Assembly (NCBI RefSeq): GCF_001411555.2
Contig: NC_049907.1
Location: 3,666,243 to 3,730,242 of the forward strand
DNA length: 64,000 bases
Direction: 5' to 3'
Source: Juglans regia
Lineage: Eukaryota; Streptophyta; Magnoliopsida; Fagales; Juglandaceae
Part shown: piece after piece, positions 21,986-34,237 of the stretch
Numbering within the stretch: the stretch's first letter is position 1
How the letters are laid out: each line of letters starts with the position of its first letter
Translations under genes and position numbers: made by a program
Notes under the pieces: model-generated
Told to the model about the DNA's origin: nothing
Seen by the model: the letters and a program-made list of their open reading frames with translations, nothing else
The model's database searches: none

Positions 21986-22389
21986 TTTCAAAGGCATTAT
22001 ATGTTCGCTTTGTCGTGAATAAAATGGAGAACCGTCCAAGTATGCATCTTTTGTCACGCATACTGGAAATATGATGACTTTTTAGACATCAAAAGTCTAA
22101 ATTCAATAAATGGCGATTCTTGTTTTTGTGGTCCACTCCAGCTGTGGTACGACTTGGCTTCCAAAAGACTGACCGCAATAAATTCATTCTTATCTTGAAT
22201 ATTATATAACAGAAACAGTAAAGTATTAACTTTTCTAAAATTATGAGGAGTAAATTTTACAAACCAGTACGTCAATTAAAGTCCCTAATAATTTAATAAA
22301 TTGTAATTAAATAAAGATGCTATTTAAATAAGTTTTTGGAAAAATAAATCATAGAGTTTACCATAAAAGTAATGGATTATGATTCACAG

Positions 22390-24350
22390 AGTTGCCAAAA
22401 CTTTAGGACATTAGATGATGCTGCAAGTTTATTTGGCGAAAGTTATGATGAAGTTGGGACTGTGTAAGGAGTGGATTGATTTGGTTAAAAATTATGTGAA
22501 AACAGTGAGTTATTCTGTATTCATCAATGGGAAATCAGGAAAAAGAATATTTTCTCAAAGAGATTTGAGACAATGAGACTCTTTATCTCCTTATCTATTC
22601 ATCCTCTGTGCTGAAAGTTTAAGTTCTAACCCACTCCTCCTCTCTTATCCTCCCAAACTAAAGACAATCATCAACAAACAATAAGAGATTCACTCGAATT
22701 CTTTCCCTAGCCACTGGCATTGGAAAGACAAAACATTAGCATTTTTTAACTCAAATTTGAGAGAGGAATTCAAATGAAGGATAAAGGAATTGGGGGGGTG
22801 CAATAATGAGAGGAAGCTATGAAAAGTACTTAGGGTTACCTCATATTGTGAGAATGTCTAGGTATAATACATTTAGAAACATTAAACTGGGGGTTTGGAA
22901 GAAAATCAACAATTGGAAAAACACTTTTTTGTCTACAACTGGGAAATAAATTCTGACTAAGACAGTGTTTCAAGCCATCCCAACCTACACGATAAGTGTT
23001 TTTGAACTTCCAAAAAGTCTGTGTAACGAGCTAAACAAGATGCTTGCTAAGTTTTGGAGGGGAAAAACCAGAAACCTAACAATGTACATTGGTGCTGCTG
23101 GGAGAAATTGGGAAAGCAGAAAGATAGAGGGAGTCTTAGTTTCAGGGATCTAGATTGCTTTAATTTGGTTTTACTTGCCAAACATGGGCGGAGGTTTATC
23201 CAAAACCCAAGTAGCATGGTAGCCAAGATTTTTAGAGATAAGTATTTCAGATCTTCTTCCCTTTTAGAAGTTAAACTGGGTTATAGTCAATCTCTCATAT
23301 GGCGAAGTGTTTGGAATGCAATGGATTTGTTGAGAGAGGGATTGGGATGGAGGGTGGGCAATGGAAATGATATCAAGATTTGGGGGTATAAATGGTTACC
23401 TACTATTCCTTTTACTTTCAGCATTCAATCCCAAATTTCAATATTGGACAAAGAGGCAAAAGTATGTGATCATATGAAGGGTTGTGGAGAGTGGAACAAG
23501 CAGTTAATTGAAATAATCAACAAGGAAGAAGCTGAGCTAATTTGCAGCATTCCTTTAAGTAAAATGAATGTTGAAGATAAGCTGATATAGAGTTATGTTG
23601 AAAAATGACAATTTTATGTGAAGAGTGCTTACATGTTAGAGTTTGACAGAAAAATAACAATATCAGGTAAAGCCACAGGGGGAAGAGAAGTGGATAGAAG
23701 ATGGAGAGGTATATGGGAACTGAAGGTTTCAGGGAAGGACAAGCTTTTTATGTGGAGAGCAGGAAATAAGATCCTAACTACTAGAAGGAATCTACTGCTC
23801 AGGAAAATTACTGATAATTCAAAATGCCCTATTTGCAAAGAGGAGGAGGAAACTGTTATGCACGTTTTATGGTAGTGCCCAGATGCAAGTTATGTATGGT
23901 CAATGTAGTACAGAAGTGAAGCAAGAATGAAGAAGATCTGCTGTCTTTGTGGGAGAAGTTACTGGGAAAGGTGGATAAAACTGAGATGGAAGAGATGGCA
24001 TTTCTAATGAGGTGTTTATGACAGAGAAGAAATGAATACATTTATAAAGGATCTTTCAAAAGCCCAAGTCAAGTACTAAGAATGGCAAAGGAAGGTTTCT
24101 ATGAGTTTCAATTGGCACAACAGAAAAGACGATGCTGCAAGCAAATATTAGATTGACACTTCCATACGATATTGTAAGATTTCCTCTCTGTCTTCATAAT
24201 TATTGGTGCATTTTTCGTTTAAGGATGGATGTTAACAATATGGTCGAGTGACCGTCTCCTCTCACGCAGCGGCTCTTCATGGTAGTATTTTTGGAACGCT
24301 CCTTCACGACTTTCTTGACGATAAATGATTGAAAAATAAATAAATAAATA
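22390..24350 (+). mobile_element. LINE (L1-type) retrotransposon relic
   Basis: Translated plus-strand fragments follow the order of a plant L1 ORF2. About 22450-22620 shows the end of the palm region (LCKEWIDLVKNYVKTV, then SLSPYLFILCAESL). About 22820-23160 shows YLGLP and WKKINNWKNTFLSTTGK. 23054-23590 carries the connection region (LSFRDLDCFNLVLLAKHGRR, WRVGNGNDIKIW), and 23618-23875 a zf-RVT domain (NSKCPICKEEEETVMHVLW). An in-frame TGA interrupts the RT motif and several frame changes follow. The 5' part (endonuclease, most of RT) is absent, and there is no FADD/YADD-type catalytic box between the two RT pieces. A short A-rich tail lies near 24335-24350. Confidence 0.85.
22965..23875 (+). 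pseudogene. LINE ORF2 C-terminal fragment with zf-RVT domain
   Basis: Longest surviving coding part of the LINE. Three frames must be combined (22965-23153, 23054-23590, 23618-23875), with a TAG at about 23588 splitting the last two. The cysteines of CPIC and the later His-Val-Leu-Trp mark the zinc-binding domain found before RNase H in plant LINEs. The RNase H domain itself is missing or unrecognisable after 24120. Confidence 0.8.
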
Positions 24351-24594
24351 TCTCCGTGGTTGACATTAAGGTCCCTTTTAAAAATTTTGATTGAATTAAA
24401 ATTTTAAATTATTAAATTGATCTCAATTTAAAATATCTTTACACGTGAGAGTCTGAGACCGATAATCTTTTTCAATTTAATACATTTTTACACGCTTAAT
24501 CCATAATCTTTTTCAACTTTTCATAAATATATCTAAATTCATCTTAATATTCAAACACATATAAATTCATTTAAGGTGAATCATACAAAAAAAA

Positions 24595-24801
24595 AATGCT
24601 ACTTTATCTACTTCATTTACCTTCTGATTTTGACACTTCACGTATTTTAATTTTTTTTACTTAATAGTTAAAGAAATGATTATTAGTGTATTGATTTTTT
24701 TTATATTTTTTAAAAATATTTTAAAATGATAAAAAAAAATATAAAAAAAATTAAACTAAAGATAAAATATATGAGTGTATTATGAGTGGCAGAATAGCAT
24801 T
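24595..24801 (+). mobile_element. Family B element with short inverted ends
   Basis: It starts AATGCTACTTTATC and ends AGAATAGCATT, so the outer 9 bp are inverted repeats with one mismatch. The interior shares TTTTTACTTAATAGTTAAAG and AAATGATTATTAGTGTATTG with the copies at 2968 and 61171. Non-coding, 207 bp. Confidence 0.6.
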
Positions 24802-25392
24802 ACTCGTCATACAAAACTCATTTTATTATTTTAATTTATTATTATTTATAAAAAAAAATTTATTCATTTCAACTCAATATCAAAACAGAGCATAAAAACT
24901 TACATCCACGAGTCCTGATGCCATAAAAACTTACCCCCCAGTTATATGATTATATCAACAAATATCTAACATTTTGATCCGAAGTAATAGCCGAAAAAAA
25001 TAAAGCTGTAAAAATTCTTGAATTATTATTATTATTATCTATTTTCCTACAATTGAGTGATCGTAGCAAAGGCTGGTATTTATGTGAAAGATGCCAGAAA
25101 ATGTGATGCATGTTCAATTATTGCTCTGGAGACCTAAGTTCCAGTTTTGAATTATAAAAAAACTTCTTGGACTGTGGATCAGTTGAAAACGTTAAATACG
25201 TAGATAGACATGACATCAATGTCAAAGCAAGTGGCACCCTACTGTCAATTAAACATTGAAATTGTGAATATTCATCAATTGGTATTAAAGCTTGGATACA
25301 GTACAAGACACGTGCTCAAATCTAGAGTTTTTTAAAGCTAAATGTTCTGTACATCGACATCGAAAAAGTGTACTGATAGTTTTTTTTTTAAT

Positions 25393-25562
25393 TATAATTT
25401 AGATAATGAATTAAAATGAATTGAAATAAATTAAAAAATTATTTTTAATATTATTATTATTTTAAAATTTTAAAAAATTAAATTATTTATTATATTTTAT
25501 ATAAAAATTTTAAAAAATTATAATAATAAGATAAAATATTTTTTATATTTAAACAAGACGTT
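25393..25562 (+). mobile_element. MITE family A, decayed copy
   Basis: Family A body (TTAATATTATTATTATTTTA, AATTATTTATTATATTTTAT) with loss of both canonical ends. Confidence 0.5.
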
Positions 25563-25788
25563 AAGCATTTGTGTATATATTTTTCAGGAATATTAGGATT
25601 ACCGAGATTGGATCCCGACACATCTCAGATCATTTTTCTTTTTCATGTACTTTTTAATCTCTTTAATTATTAAAAAAATAATAATATAAACGTTTACTTA
25701 ATTACTAAATAAAAAAAAAAAAAACAAATTGGTAAACCCTCTCGGGAGATTTTGTAAGTGACTTTAGCATTATTCATATTTTTTTAAG

Positions 25789-25985
25789 AGTAGTTTGAAT
25801 TTAAAGATGAGTTGAGATGATTGGTGAATAGTATAATAAAAATTAAATTTTTTATTATATTTTATGTAGAAATTTAAAAAAATTATTTTGAGATTTGAAA
25901 AAATTAAATTGTTTATTATATTTTATGTAAAAATTTAAAAAAAATTATAATGATAAAATGAAATGAGTTAAGGTAAATTTTAAAT
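25789..25985 (+). mobile_element. MITE family A, rearranged copy
   Basis: It starts GTTTGAATTTAAAGATGAG. The segment AAATTTTTTATTATATTTTATG occurs twice about 65 bp apart, which suggests an internal duplication. Confidence 0.5.
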
Positions 25986-26089
25986 TACCTACACATATAT
26001 TTTAAAAAAATACTAAAAATAACACACAAATATTTAAAAGAAAAAAAAAACCCTTCGTACACATAATTTCGATACGAGTTCTTTCTTTT

Positions 26090-26650
26090 ATGTATAATTA
26101 CAGTGTAATCGGCTGACGTGGCACGTTAGAGTATTCTTATTAATTTGATCAAATTGAAAGATGACTTAAAAAAAAAAAAAAAAAAGACGAAAGATGACAT
26201 GAAGAAGGGAAAGGAGCCCAAGCTATTAATGCAGGGTCCAGACAACGCGCTAAGGCGCTCTCTCTCTCTCTCAGACGCTATATTTCTCAGTACTTTTTTA
26301 TGGTCTTCGTCCTCCTTTACAGTTGTTGCGTCGTCAAACAGTGATAGTTCCGAACCTTAGAATATAATGCAAAGGAACCATTGGAGGGAGGGAGAGAGAG
26401 AGATGTGTGATAGGTACCTGGAGTTTTGGCATTACAGCAGCTGGAGTTTTTATGTTGCTTTCTATACTATACATAAGAGAAACTCTTATTGCTATCGAAT
26501 TTCATTTTTTTCTACCTCTCTCCATTTCATTATGAATAGATCAATATTCAATAAATAGATCAATATTCAATAAATATCAAAGCAATCACAGATATTATTA
26601 CAAATATCAAAGCCAAATTTTAAGAAAGCAACCTAACTTGTAAGATTTAG
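26090..26650. other. Intergenic DNA, no supported gene
   Basis: It contains a short CT run near 26260 and several small open frames with poly-Lys/Ser by-products. No domain recognised. Confidence 0.5.
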
Positions 26651-26653
26651 GTT

Positions 26654-26845
26654 GTGTTTGGATGTTAAAGTGAGTTGAATTGAGTTGAGTTGTGATGATA
26701 AAATATTATTAGAATATTATTTTTTAATATTATTATTATTTTAAAATTTAAAAAAATTGAATTATTTATTATATTTTGTGTTGGAATTTAAAAAAATTGT
26801 AATGATAAGTTGAGATGAGTTGAGGTGAGTTTAGTAACCAAACAC
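26654..26845 (+). mobile_element. MITE family A, intact-looking copy
   Basis: Ends GTGTTTGG (26654-26661) and CCAAACAC (26838-26845) are perfect 8-bp inverted repeats. Inside are subterminal GAGTTGAATTGAGTTGAG and the AT-rich body. 192 bp. Confidence 0.8.
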
Positions 26846-27352
26846 ACCTACTCAATCTCTACAAGAATGATATTACGAAAATCCTTCCGATATTTTTATA
26901 ATTTCATCATGAGCCCCAACTCAATCTCTGTATCAACAACAAATCCGAAAATCCTTGATGCCAACAAGTTCACACCAATGGACTCAATGGATACAATTCA
27001 AGAACATAGTGATCAAAAGATGAACATGGTGATGGTCTGTCTAGAGGAGAAAAAAAAATGTTTGGCTTTCAAGCTCCGTAACTCACAATGATTTTCTCTT
27101 GAGGATAAAGGGTAAACAGCTCTAACCAACATAACTACAACTTAGATTCTAACCAACATAACTACAACTCAATTGAACTAAATTTTAACGTAAGAATATG
27201 CTAACATATTCTTTTACATTAAAACCCAACAATATTTACAAATGTTAAAAATATGATAAAAATCAAGCTAATGAACCTTCATTGTTTCAATTTCTTGATT
27301 TATACCCATTACCCACACTCGGATTTAGATATTAAAAACTTAAAAGCCCCGT

Positions 27353-27655
27353 CACCGTGGCTTAACCAAAAAGAACTCCCTCGTTCGCTTTGTGAATTCT
27401 GCCCCGTGTTTATTTTACCTTTTTGCTTTTTATAAAAAATAAATGGCAGTCAATGTTCCAGAAATAATCTTTAGGACCTATCGAATTGAAAGATTTTTTT
27501 CTTAAATTATTTGAAGTGTGCTTGTAAAAAATTTCTTGTCGAGGGTCTGTGTATCTCATGATTAGTTGGGACATTATTTCTGAACACCCAATGCTAATAA
27601 AATAAAATAAAAATCGAAGAAACTCATTAAAACTTTAAAATATAAATTTTATCGA
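27353..27655 (+). repeat. Diverged direct repeat, copy 1
   Basis: It shares, in the same order, GCTTAACCAAAAAGAA, CCGTGTTTATTTTACC, AAATAAATGGCAGTC, a later TCTGTGTATCTCATG, and AATGCTAATAAAATAAA with copy 2 at 28050-28340. It encodes nothing recognisable. It may be two copies of one unnamed element or a local duplication. Confidence 0.7.
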
Positions 27656-28049
27656 CTAATTATTATACAAATTATAAAATATACATATGAAGTATATTCA
27701 CTATATAAAAATAAGTAATTAGATTACATATAATATATACATATTTAATTATAAAAATTATATGCTTATATTATTAGCTAATGCATATATATGTATATAT
27801 ACATAAGTGTATGTATATATTTATCAATATATGAATTGAATTTTAATTGAGTCTACTCGAGCATAAACGAGCGGACTTTAACGAGGCTTAGTCGAATCGA
27901 GTCGAGTTTTATCGGATACGTGTCATTTACAAATCGAACTGATATCTATTTTCACGAACGAATTTTTTTTTTTTTCACAAGTCGATTTTGATTAGAGTTT
28001 AACCGAGCAAGTATTAAACGGACTATTATACAGATTGATTCATTTACAA

Positions 28050-28340
28050 TTCTAACCACGTGACTTAACCAAAAAGAATTCCCTCCTCTATTTTGTGAAT
28101 TTGCCGTGTTTATTTCACCTTTTTGCTTGTTATAAGAAATAAATGGCAGTCGATGTAACACGAACAATCTCCTTGGTGCAATCTCTAGGGACATCAAACT
28201 GGAAAAAAATTTTGAAAAATTTCTTATAAAGGACCTCTGTATCCCAAAATTAATTGAGAAGCTGTTCCTAATACTCGATGCCAATTAATAATAAAAAAAA
28301 AACTTCAAAGATTCTCATTAAGACTTTAGAATATAAATTA
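28050..28340 (+). repeat. Diverged direct repeat, copy 2
   Basis: Partner of 27353-27655, about 700 bp downstream, with many point differences and small indels. The spacer between the copies holds a TA-rich run and a segment with repeated CGAGT/ACGAG motifs (27850-27920). Confidence 0.7.
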
Positions 28341-28344
28341 AAAA

Positions 28345-29029
28345 TAAAAGTTTAGGCAAAAAAAAAAAAAAACAATTTCTATACAAAGTACAAATTAGAA
28401 GTTGTTTAAACAAAATAAAATTAGAAGTGATCGAACACAATCCGAATTTACAAACGGGGGTGTCTAAACCCACGGCTGAGGGCTCCGCTAGTTTTAAGAT
28501 TTAAATATTTAAAAGATAAATAAATTCACAATATTATTAGCCAACACTTTCTTATCATTAAATTAAAAAAAAAAACTAAAAAAGAAAAAGAAAATCGGAG
28601 CGGGAGCTCCCAACGGGATCATCCCTAGCCTTTTCCTTTACAAAATGGCTACCGTCACCCCCCACAAGTACCCTCAGGCACTGCAGTAACGGGAGCCCCA
28701 CATCACATCCTCTCCTGATATGGCATATGCTACGAAAAACCTTGCAAATTCAGAGCATCGGTATATAGTATACTACGAAAAACCGACCCCGGCATCCGAG
28801 GAAATAAAGGGTCTCCGGCCATCGTCTAGCTCATCCACGAATCTCTGCAGCCTCCACTCTAAAGGCAGCAGAACAGTAAAAAATACCCCAACTGCCGGTG
28901 GCCTAAATGCTTGAGCCTTCCTAAGGGCAAAATATCAAATTGCCCAAGACCGGATGGGCACTCTTAACATGTAGTACCCTTTCTCCATATCAGCAGAGAA
29001 ATACATTGTAACACTCCCTTTCAAATGGG
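28345..29029. other. Downstream region / 3' UTR of the IDD gene
   Basis: The part next to 29029 should include the IDD 3' UTR. A less AT-rich stretch at 28600-28920 has no domain I recognise on either strand. Confidence 0.4.
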
Positions 29030-31312
29030 TCATGAGCTCCTCCTTCCAACGTCTTTGGCGGAGAACTCTGCGCCTCCATAGGATGCTGCTGCTGCCGTTG
29101 CTGTGGCCACATCGAGGCCATCGCCAATAGATGTGATTAGAGCCGACAGGCCACTGCTGGGGCTGCCTCCACCAGCGGCCATTCCCAACCCCAGAAAATC
29201 GAGGGTAGTTTGCTTAGGACCAAACATTGAAGGAGTTCCCATCATTAATTCTTTCAATCCTGAGCTACCATCACAATGCCCAAGTCCAAGTCCCGCAGGA
29301 ACTGAGGAACTCTCCGTCTCTACTTGCCGCTGACTCCAGTGCAAACCATCTTGCTGCCCAGATGAAGATGATGAAGAAACTATACCAAATCCACGAAGCA
29401 ACGATGCATTTGTTGCGGAAGCCCCCATTTGTGCAGCTTTCTGTAGGAGTGCGGTGGCAGACATGGCTGGTTGTGGTGGCGGTGCATATTGCCGAAGCTC
29501 TTGCCCGGCAGTCCCAAACAACGATGACCCATGATTGGTGGCGAGGCAGAGAGAAATGGTTTCTGTAGAGGAAGGCCGTGTAATGTCTGTTGGGGGATCA
29601 GGACGTGCCATAGCACGTATTAGGTCTGTAAAGACAGGAGGTTGAGGATTTTGCAAGCTTGCTGATGCAGTTGAGGAAGCAAATAAGCTTGCGAATACAC
29701 TACAACTTGTATTGCCATTGCTGCTCGAGCTTGTGGTGCTGCTACAGTTCCCATTCAAGCCTGTCGTGACCGGTGCTTCTACTATATGCGGGGGCTTTTC
29801 CGGCAACTCTATATAAAAAAAAAAAGCCAAAAGATGAAAGAGAATGCAAAAGGGTTTAATTAAAAACCGAGATAGACATGGAAAGTTAAAAGGTTTTCTT
29901 TATGAAGAACTTTAGAAGAAAAGGGAGAATCAATAATGGTTTCCTTTCTCTAAACCCTCTCTAAATCCACTTCCCTCAACCCCCAACCCCCTCTTTTCAA
30001 CCTTTGAAGCACTTGGGTTGCTTTATAAAATATTTCACGAATTGAATCTCAATAGTTCGGAGGAAATCAAATAAGTTTGTTCTTTTCATTAAGTATTTTA
30101 TCAGCTCTCCAAATATCAGATTGACTACTCAATTGGTCAACTGTCATACAAATCAAGACGACATCAAAGATTAGTAACAGACAAAATAGCTAAACTCCCA
30201 AGTCCAAGATCTAAACAGAGAGAAACATTGGGGGGGAGGGGGGGGGGACTTATATTTGTCATTTATTAAGACCAAATACACACATCCGACAAAAGCCAAC
30301 AGAAAAGACTGAAAAATTTCCAAATTTAGGTGATATTTACCAGGACTCTTGTTCGATAAAACAGGGGATATCAGACCAGTCGTCCGTGGCGGAGCTGGCG
30401 GAGATGGAGATGGAGGTGGAGGTGGAGATGGAGATGGAGCTGGCGCTGGCGGACATGAATCAACTGGCTGAGTATTTGGGTCTGGCTCCGAATTTGAATT
30501 CACTAATGCCGGAGTCTGAGTCTGAGCTCTGGCGCTCTCCTCTGCCAACGCATCGCAGAACGCCCGATGGGTGATAAAGCTATCCCTCCTTCAAAGAATA
30601 AAAAACCAAACCAAGTTTAACAAAATAAACGCAACAATTGCACTAACAAATGGGTTCAAACAAAAATCAAACACTTGAGCCAAAAAAAAACCTTGAAAAC
30701 AAAGTCCCGCAATCGCATTTGTACTCCCTAGTGCCACAAATCTTGGAATGGGCTTTCCAATCGGACTGCACCGCGTATTTCTTCGAGCACTTATCGCATT
30801 TCCACTTCTTCTCACCGTGTTTACGACAGAAATGCTTCTTAATCCCTGTGAGATCGCCCAGAGCTCGCGACGGGTTGTGATGCACGCACGACGGTTCGGG
30901 ACATACATAAACCCTCTTCTTCACCTCCTTACTCGACCTCTGCCGGAGCTTCCACGGAAGGTTGTGTCCTCGCCGATGGAGCTGCAGATTTTGATCCCTC
31001 TGAAACCCTTTGTTGCAAATTTCGCACACAAATCGGTTCGTGGCCAACAGGGTCTTCGGAGACAGAGCAATCACCTCCGCGTCTGGATCTGTAAAGCCCC
31101 ACCCAAATTAAAGCAAATTATTACAAAGAAACTACGTAATAATAGAATTTCAAAAAACTCATACGGATGGAATTCTTATCAGTACCGGGCATTCCAGGAA
31201 GGTTTCGCTTTTTCTTAGCACTGGGCTTCGGAGGTTGAGTACTCTGATTTCCAGATGAAGACACGCTGGCTTCTCCGGAAACAATAGAGGAGTTATCTAA
31301 GTCGACCTGCAT
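29030..31312 (-). CDS. INDETERMINATE-DOMAIN (IDD) C2H2 zinc-finger transcription factor
   Basis: Four exons on the minus strand, 31312-31165, 31088-30692, 30585-30341 and 29808-29030, join in frame to 522 aa. The start is the first ATG (MQVDLDNSS). The frame extends upstream to a GTG, which plants do not use as a normal start. Residues 33-36 (KKKR) are a likely nuclear signal, followed by the family hallmark RNLPGMPG. The ID domain has ZF1 (C71, C74, H87, H91), ZF2 (C112, C117, H135, H140), ZF3 C2HC (C147, C150, H163, C167) and ZF4 (C174, C176, H189, C193). The C-terminal part has a Pro/Ser run (about 220-260), then the two conserved IDD motifs MSATALLQKAAQMGA and TTLDFLGLG. IDD proteins are plant nuclear DNA-binding factors that partner DELLA and SHR/SCR GRAS proteins. 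The exact paralogue (IDD2/4/5/7 types) is not resolved. Confidence 0.94.
30226..30248. repeat. G-run in IDD intron 3
   Basis: Two G runs of about 7 and 10 separated by one A on the plus strand, which is a C tract on the transcribed RNA. It lies about 100 bp downstream of the exon 3 donor. Confidence 0.8.
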
Positions 31313-31860
31313 GGATACTGAGAAATTTTTTGCTTGTTTTTTTTTTCTCTCTTTCTCTCTCTGGAACTGAGCCACGGGATAAAGGACAAAATTGAAAAAA
31401 ACACTCGAGGTATTTATCTCAGATTTCGAAAGAAGGTTTTGGAGACAATGTTTTAGGGCTTCCTTCTCTGGTCGTTTGCTTTCTCATCTACCAGTCAATC
31501 GTCTTTTTTTCCCCTTTACTCACCTACCGGCTCTGACGGGTGTTTGACCAAAATTAACAGGACCCGAAGGAACCTCAATGATTAAACCCAATGCCTGAAA
31601 CAAAGAGCTTTCTGTCAGCCCAGAACAAAGTAAGTGAAACACAGACTAAACACAATCAACACCGGAAAATTGATCTCCGGCAACTGAACTGCCTGATCCA
31701 ACGGTCACAAAATGAATAAAATTTTCAACTCTTCTGATCTTAGCAAACAAACAAAGTGGAAGCACTTCAGCGAATATGTATCAGGGCTCGCAACCTTTCG
31801 GATGAATCAATAAACAATCCGAGATTTGAGAGAAAATAGACAAGGATCAGACACGGTCTG
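31313..31860 (-). other. IDD 5' UTR region
   Basis: Between the start codon and a TATA-like box on the minus strand. Read 3' to 5' on the plus strand, it includes CT-rich leader sequence near 31340-31360. A 5'-UTR intron is possible, with an acceptor-like TTTGTTTCAG near 31595, but the donor is not decided. Confidence 0.4.
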
Positions 31861-31870
31861 TTTTTTTATA
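31861..31870 (-). promoter_or_regulatory. Possible TATA box of the IDD gene
   Basis: TATAAAAAAA on the minus strand in the context GCCGCCTTATAAAAAAACAG, about 550 bp upstream of the start codon. Plausible position if the leader is long. Confidence 0.4.
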
Positions 31871-32348
31871 AGGCGGCTAAGGAAGGACAGAGAAAACTAC
31901 AAAGGATGAGAGATCTTGTACAAGTCTACGCAAGTGAGAGAGAGAGAGGGGATGGTAAAGTCTTCGGTCTGTGCTCTTTTTTCAAACTTTTCAGACTGGA
32001 GAAATGATTAACTACGGAAGTGGCTTTTAACACGAGAATTTAACGAAGATCATTTTTATTAAAAGATATATCCACACTAATTTATGAATTTATTACAATA
32101 CCTGTGATTTAGCACTTTTTTTCTTTTATATATATATAAATGATGTGTATTTAAAGAAGATTGGCAGGCCTTGGGAGCAGTAACATCTTGACCACCAAGT
32201 TTCTAATCTTCGACCAAGGTAGGATTAAACTATGCGATTTTCTAGGCCACGGTACTTGGGCACGTTGCCGGAGTTCATCCAACTGGCTGTCACTGTTCGG
32301 TGTTTGTCGTGTAGCGAAGTGTTCGACTGCGAATTGTGATAAGGTCTC

Positions 32349-32556
32349 GTTTGTATTCGTAATTCATCTCAACTTATCTCATCTCATCATTATAATTTTT
32401 TAAAATTTTTACATAAAATATAATAAATAATTCAATTTGTTCAAATTTTAAAATAATTTTTTTAAATTTCTACATAAAATATAATAAATAATTTATTTTT
32501 ATTTTATTATTTACAAATCATTTCAATCCATTTCAACTCATTTTTAAATTCAAACC
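32349..32556 (-). mobile_element. MITE family A copy
   Basis: Reverse orientation, from CGTTTGTATTCGTAATTC through CAACTTATCTCATCTCATC to CAACTCATTTTTAAATTCAAACC. Inside, the phrase ACATAAAATATAATAAATAATT occurs twice about 60 bp apart, like the internal duplication at 25789. Confidence 0.65.
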
Positions 32557-32569
32557 AGTCCTTAATAAC

Positions 32570-34235
32570 AATGTTCATAAACAGAACTGGGAGCGGCACC
32601 GGTGCTTTTAAGTTTTAACTCTAAAGTCAAATTTTTTAACTCTTTTTTCAAACTGTTTTGGCCGATACGATTCTGGCACGTGCTTTTGCCTACTAAGGTC
32701 GAGCATCTATGATAACTCCAAAATTTTATGTTTACTTCTTTAGGATTAGTTTCACTTTCACTTCACTCATATTTATTATTTTATTAGTATTTTTATATAT
32801 TTTTTATTAATATATTTTTATTATATATTATTATTTAATATTTTAACATTATTTTTTTATTACCATTTACAGAATATTTAAAATCATCCCAAATATTCAA
32901 ATGTAATCTTAAATCCCGTTAACATACACTGTAAAATATAGAAACGATTTATCTTGCCTTATTTTTATCATTATAATTTTTTTAAATTTTTATATAAAAT
33001 TAGAATTGTACAAAAACCAACCCAACCAACTGCCACCAACTCCAACCAACTGCCGAAGCACGAAACCGGCCAAAATCGATAGGGAACTGATCGGCCAGCA
33101 GTACAATTTCTTCCAACCGACAGTACAATTTCTTCCAAACCGACGTAGGTTGGTTCGACAGCATTTCATCCTAGGATTTAAACAACTCCATGCTTCCCTC
33201 TTCTTCTTCTTGACTTTACTTCACACTTCGCAACAACCTCCATCAAACGGTACAATCCCAATGTTTATAATCCCATTCCAATTTCATCTCCCTCACGGAG
33301 TCTACTGTGTCTTAAAATAAACCCCCACTGAGTCTGTCGCATGCCGATTTTTTTTTAAGGTATGATTTCCAGTTTTTGTAACTTTGTTCTCATTTGAAAG
33401 TTGAGTCTCTACATAATTAAATGTTTATCTTCTCACGCTGGCAAAGTCCGTCGCAAACTGATAAACAGACCGTAAACTAGCCGACATCTTATTTAATCTT
33501 AATCAAAACTTATTGCAGCTCTTCATCTTCTGGATGAGTTTTGTTTCAGTCGAATGGCCTCTCATGGTTTACACGTTGGATTAAATTGAAGCAAGGTGTC
33601 ATGACTCACAATGGCTCCACCACCGCTTCCGAAGTCTCGCGGCGGTGGCCTCAAGAGTCAAAAATACGGAGTAATTGGATGTTCCCTAATTTGTACCTTT
33701 CATTTTTTGGGTCACAGTTGTACTGACTGCGTGGTGTAGGAGTCGGAAGACGTGTGGCACAATGCTTCTCCTTGCAATGGCACCTACCACCTAGCACTCG
33801 TATGAAAAGTGAGACAAATGAGATCATAAATAATAATAAAATATTTTATAAAATTAAAAAAAAAAATCAAATAAAAATATTACAAATTTAAAATACTATT
33901 AAAATAATTTTTTTAATATTATTTTTATTTTAAAATTTTAAAAAATTAAATTATTTTTATGTTTTATTTTAAAATATATAAAAATTATAATAATTAAATA
34001 ATAATCAGACGAAAAAGTTAAAAAATTAAAAAATTATATTTATAGTATTTAGAAGATAAAATGATACAAGAGAGGGTTGCAAACAGACCTAATTCATTTT
34101 TCTATTCTCAAGCACCAATTTAATTTTTTCTAAAAAGTACATATTATGTTTATTTTATAATTATTTCATTATTTTCTTTCAAATTTACAATTTTCTTTAA
34201 ATAATTAGCAATCAACAAGGTGTTAAAAGATTGTC
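32570..34235. other. Intergenic DNA with hAT-end-like and AT-rich repeats
   Basis: 33001-33170 is rich in CCAACC and ACCGGCC-type motifs like those in the 5' region of the hAT element at 35739, so it may be a hAT terminal fragment. 33800-34060 is AT-rich with family A-like phrases. No gene supported. Confidence 0.4.
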
Positions 34236-34237
34236 CT

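Noticed and set aside
29103..31218. Several plus-strand ORFs (29103-29333, 29227-29568, 30650-30880, 30748-31218)
   Set aside because: All are antisense shadows of the IDD exons, which have unmistakable zinc-finger motifs and consistent splicing on the minus strand.
31313..31375. N-terminal extension of the IDD frame to 31375
   Set aside because: It begins with GTG, not ATG, and encodes a Lys/Glu run from CT-rich leader sequence; MQVDLDNSS is the first ATG and fits known IDD N termini.
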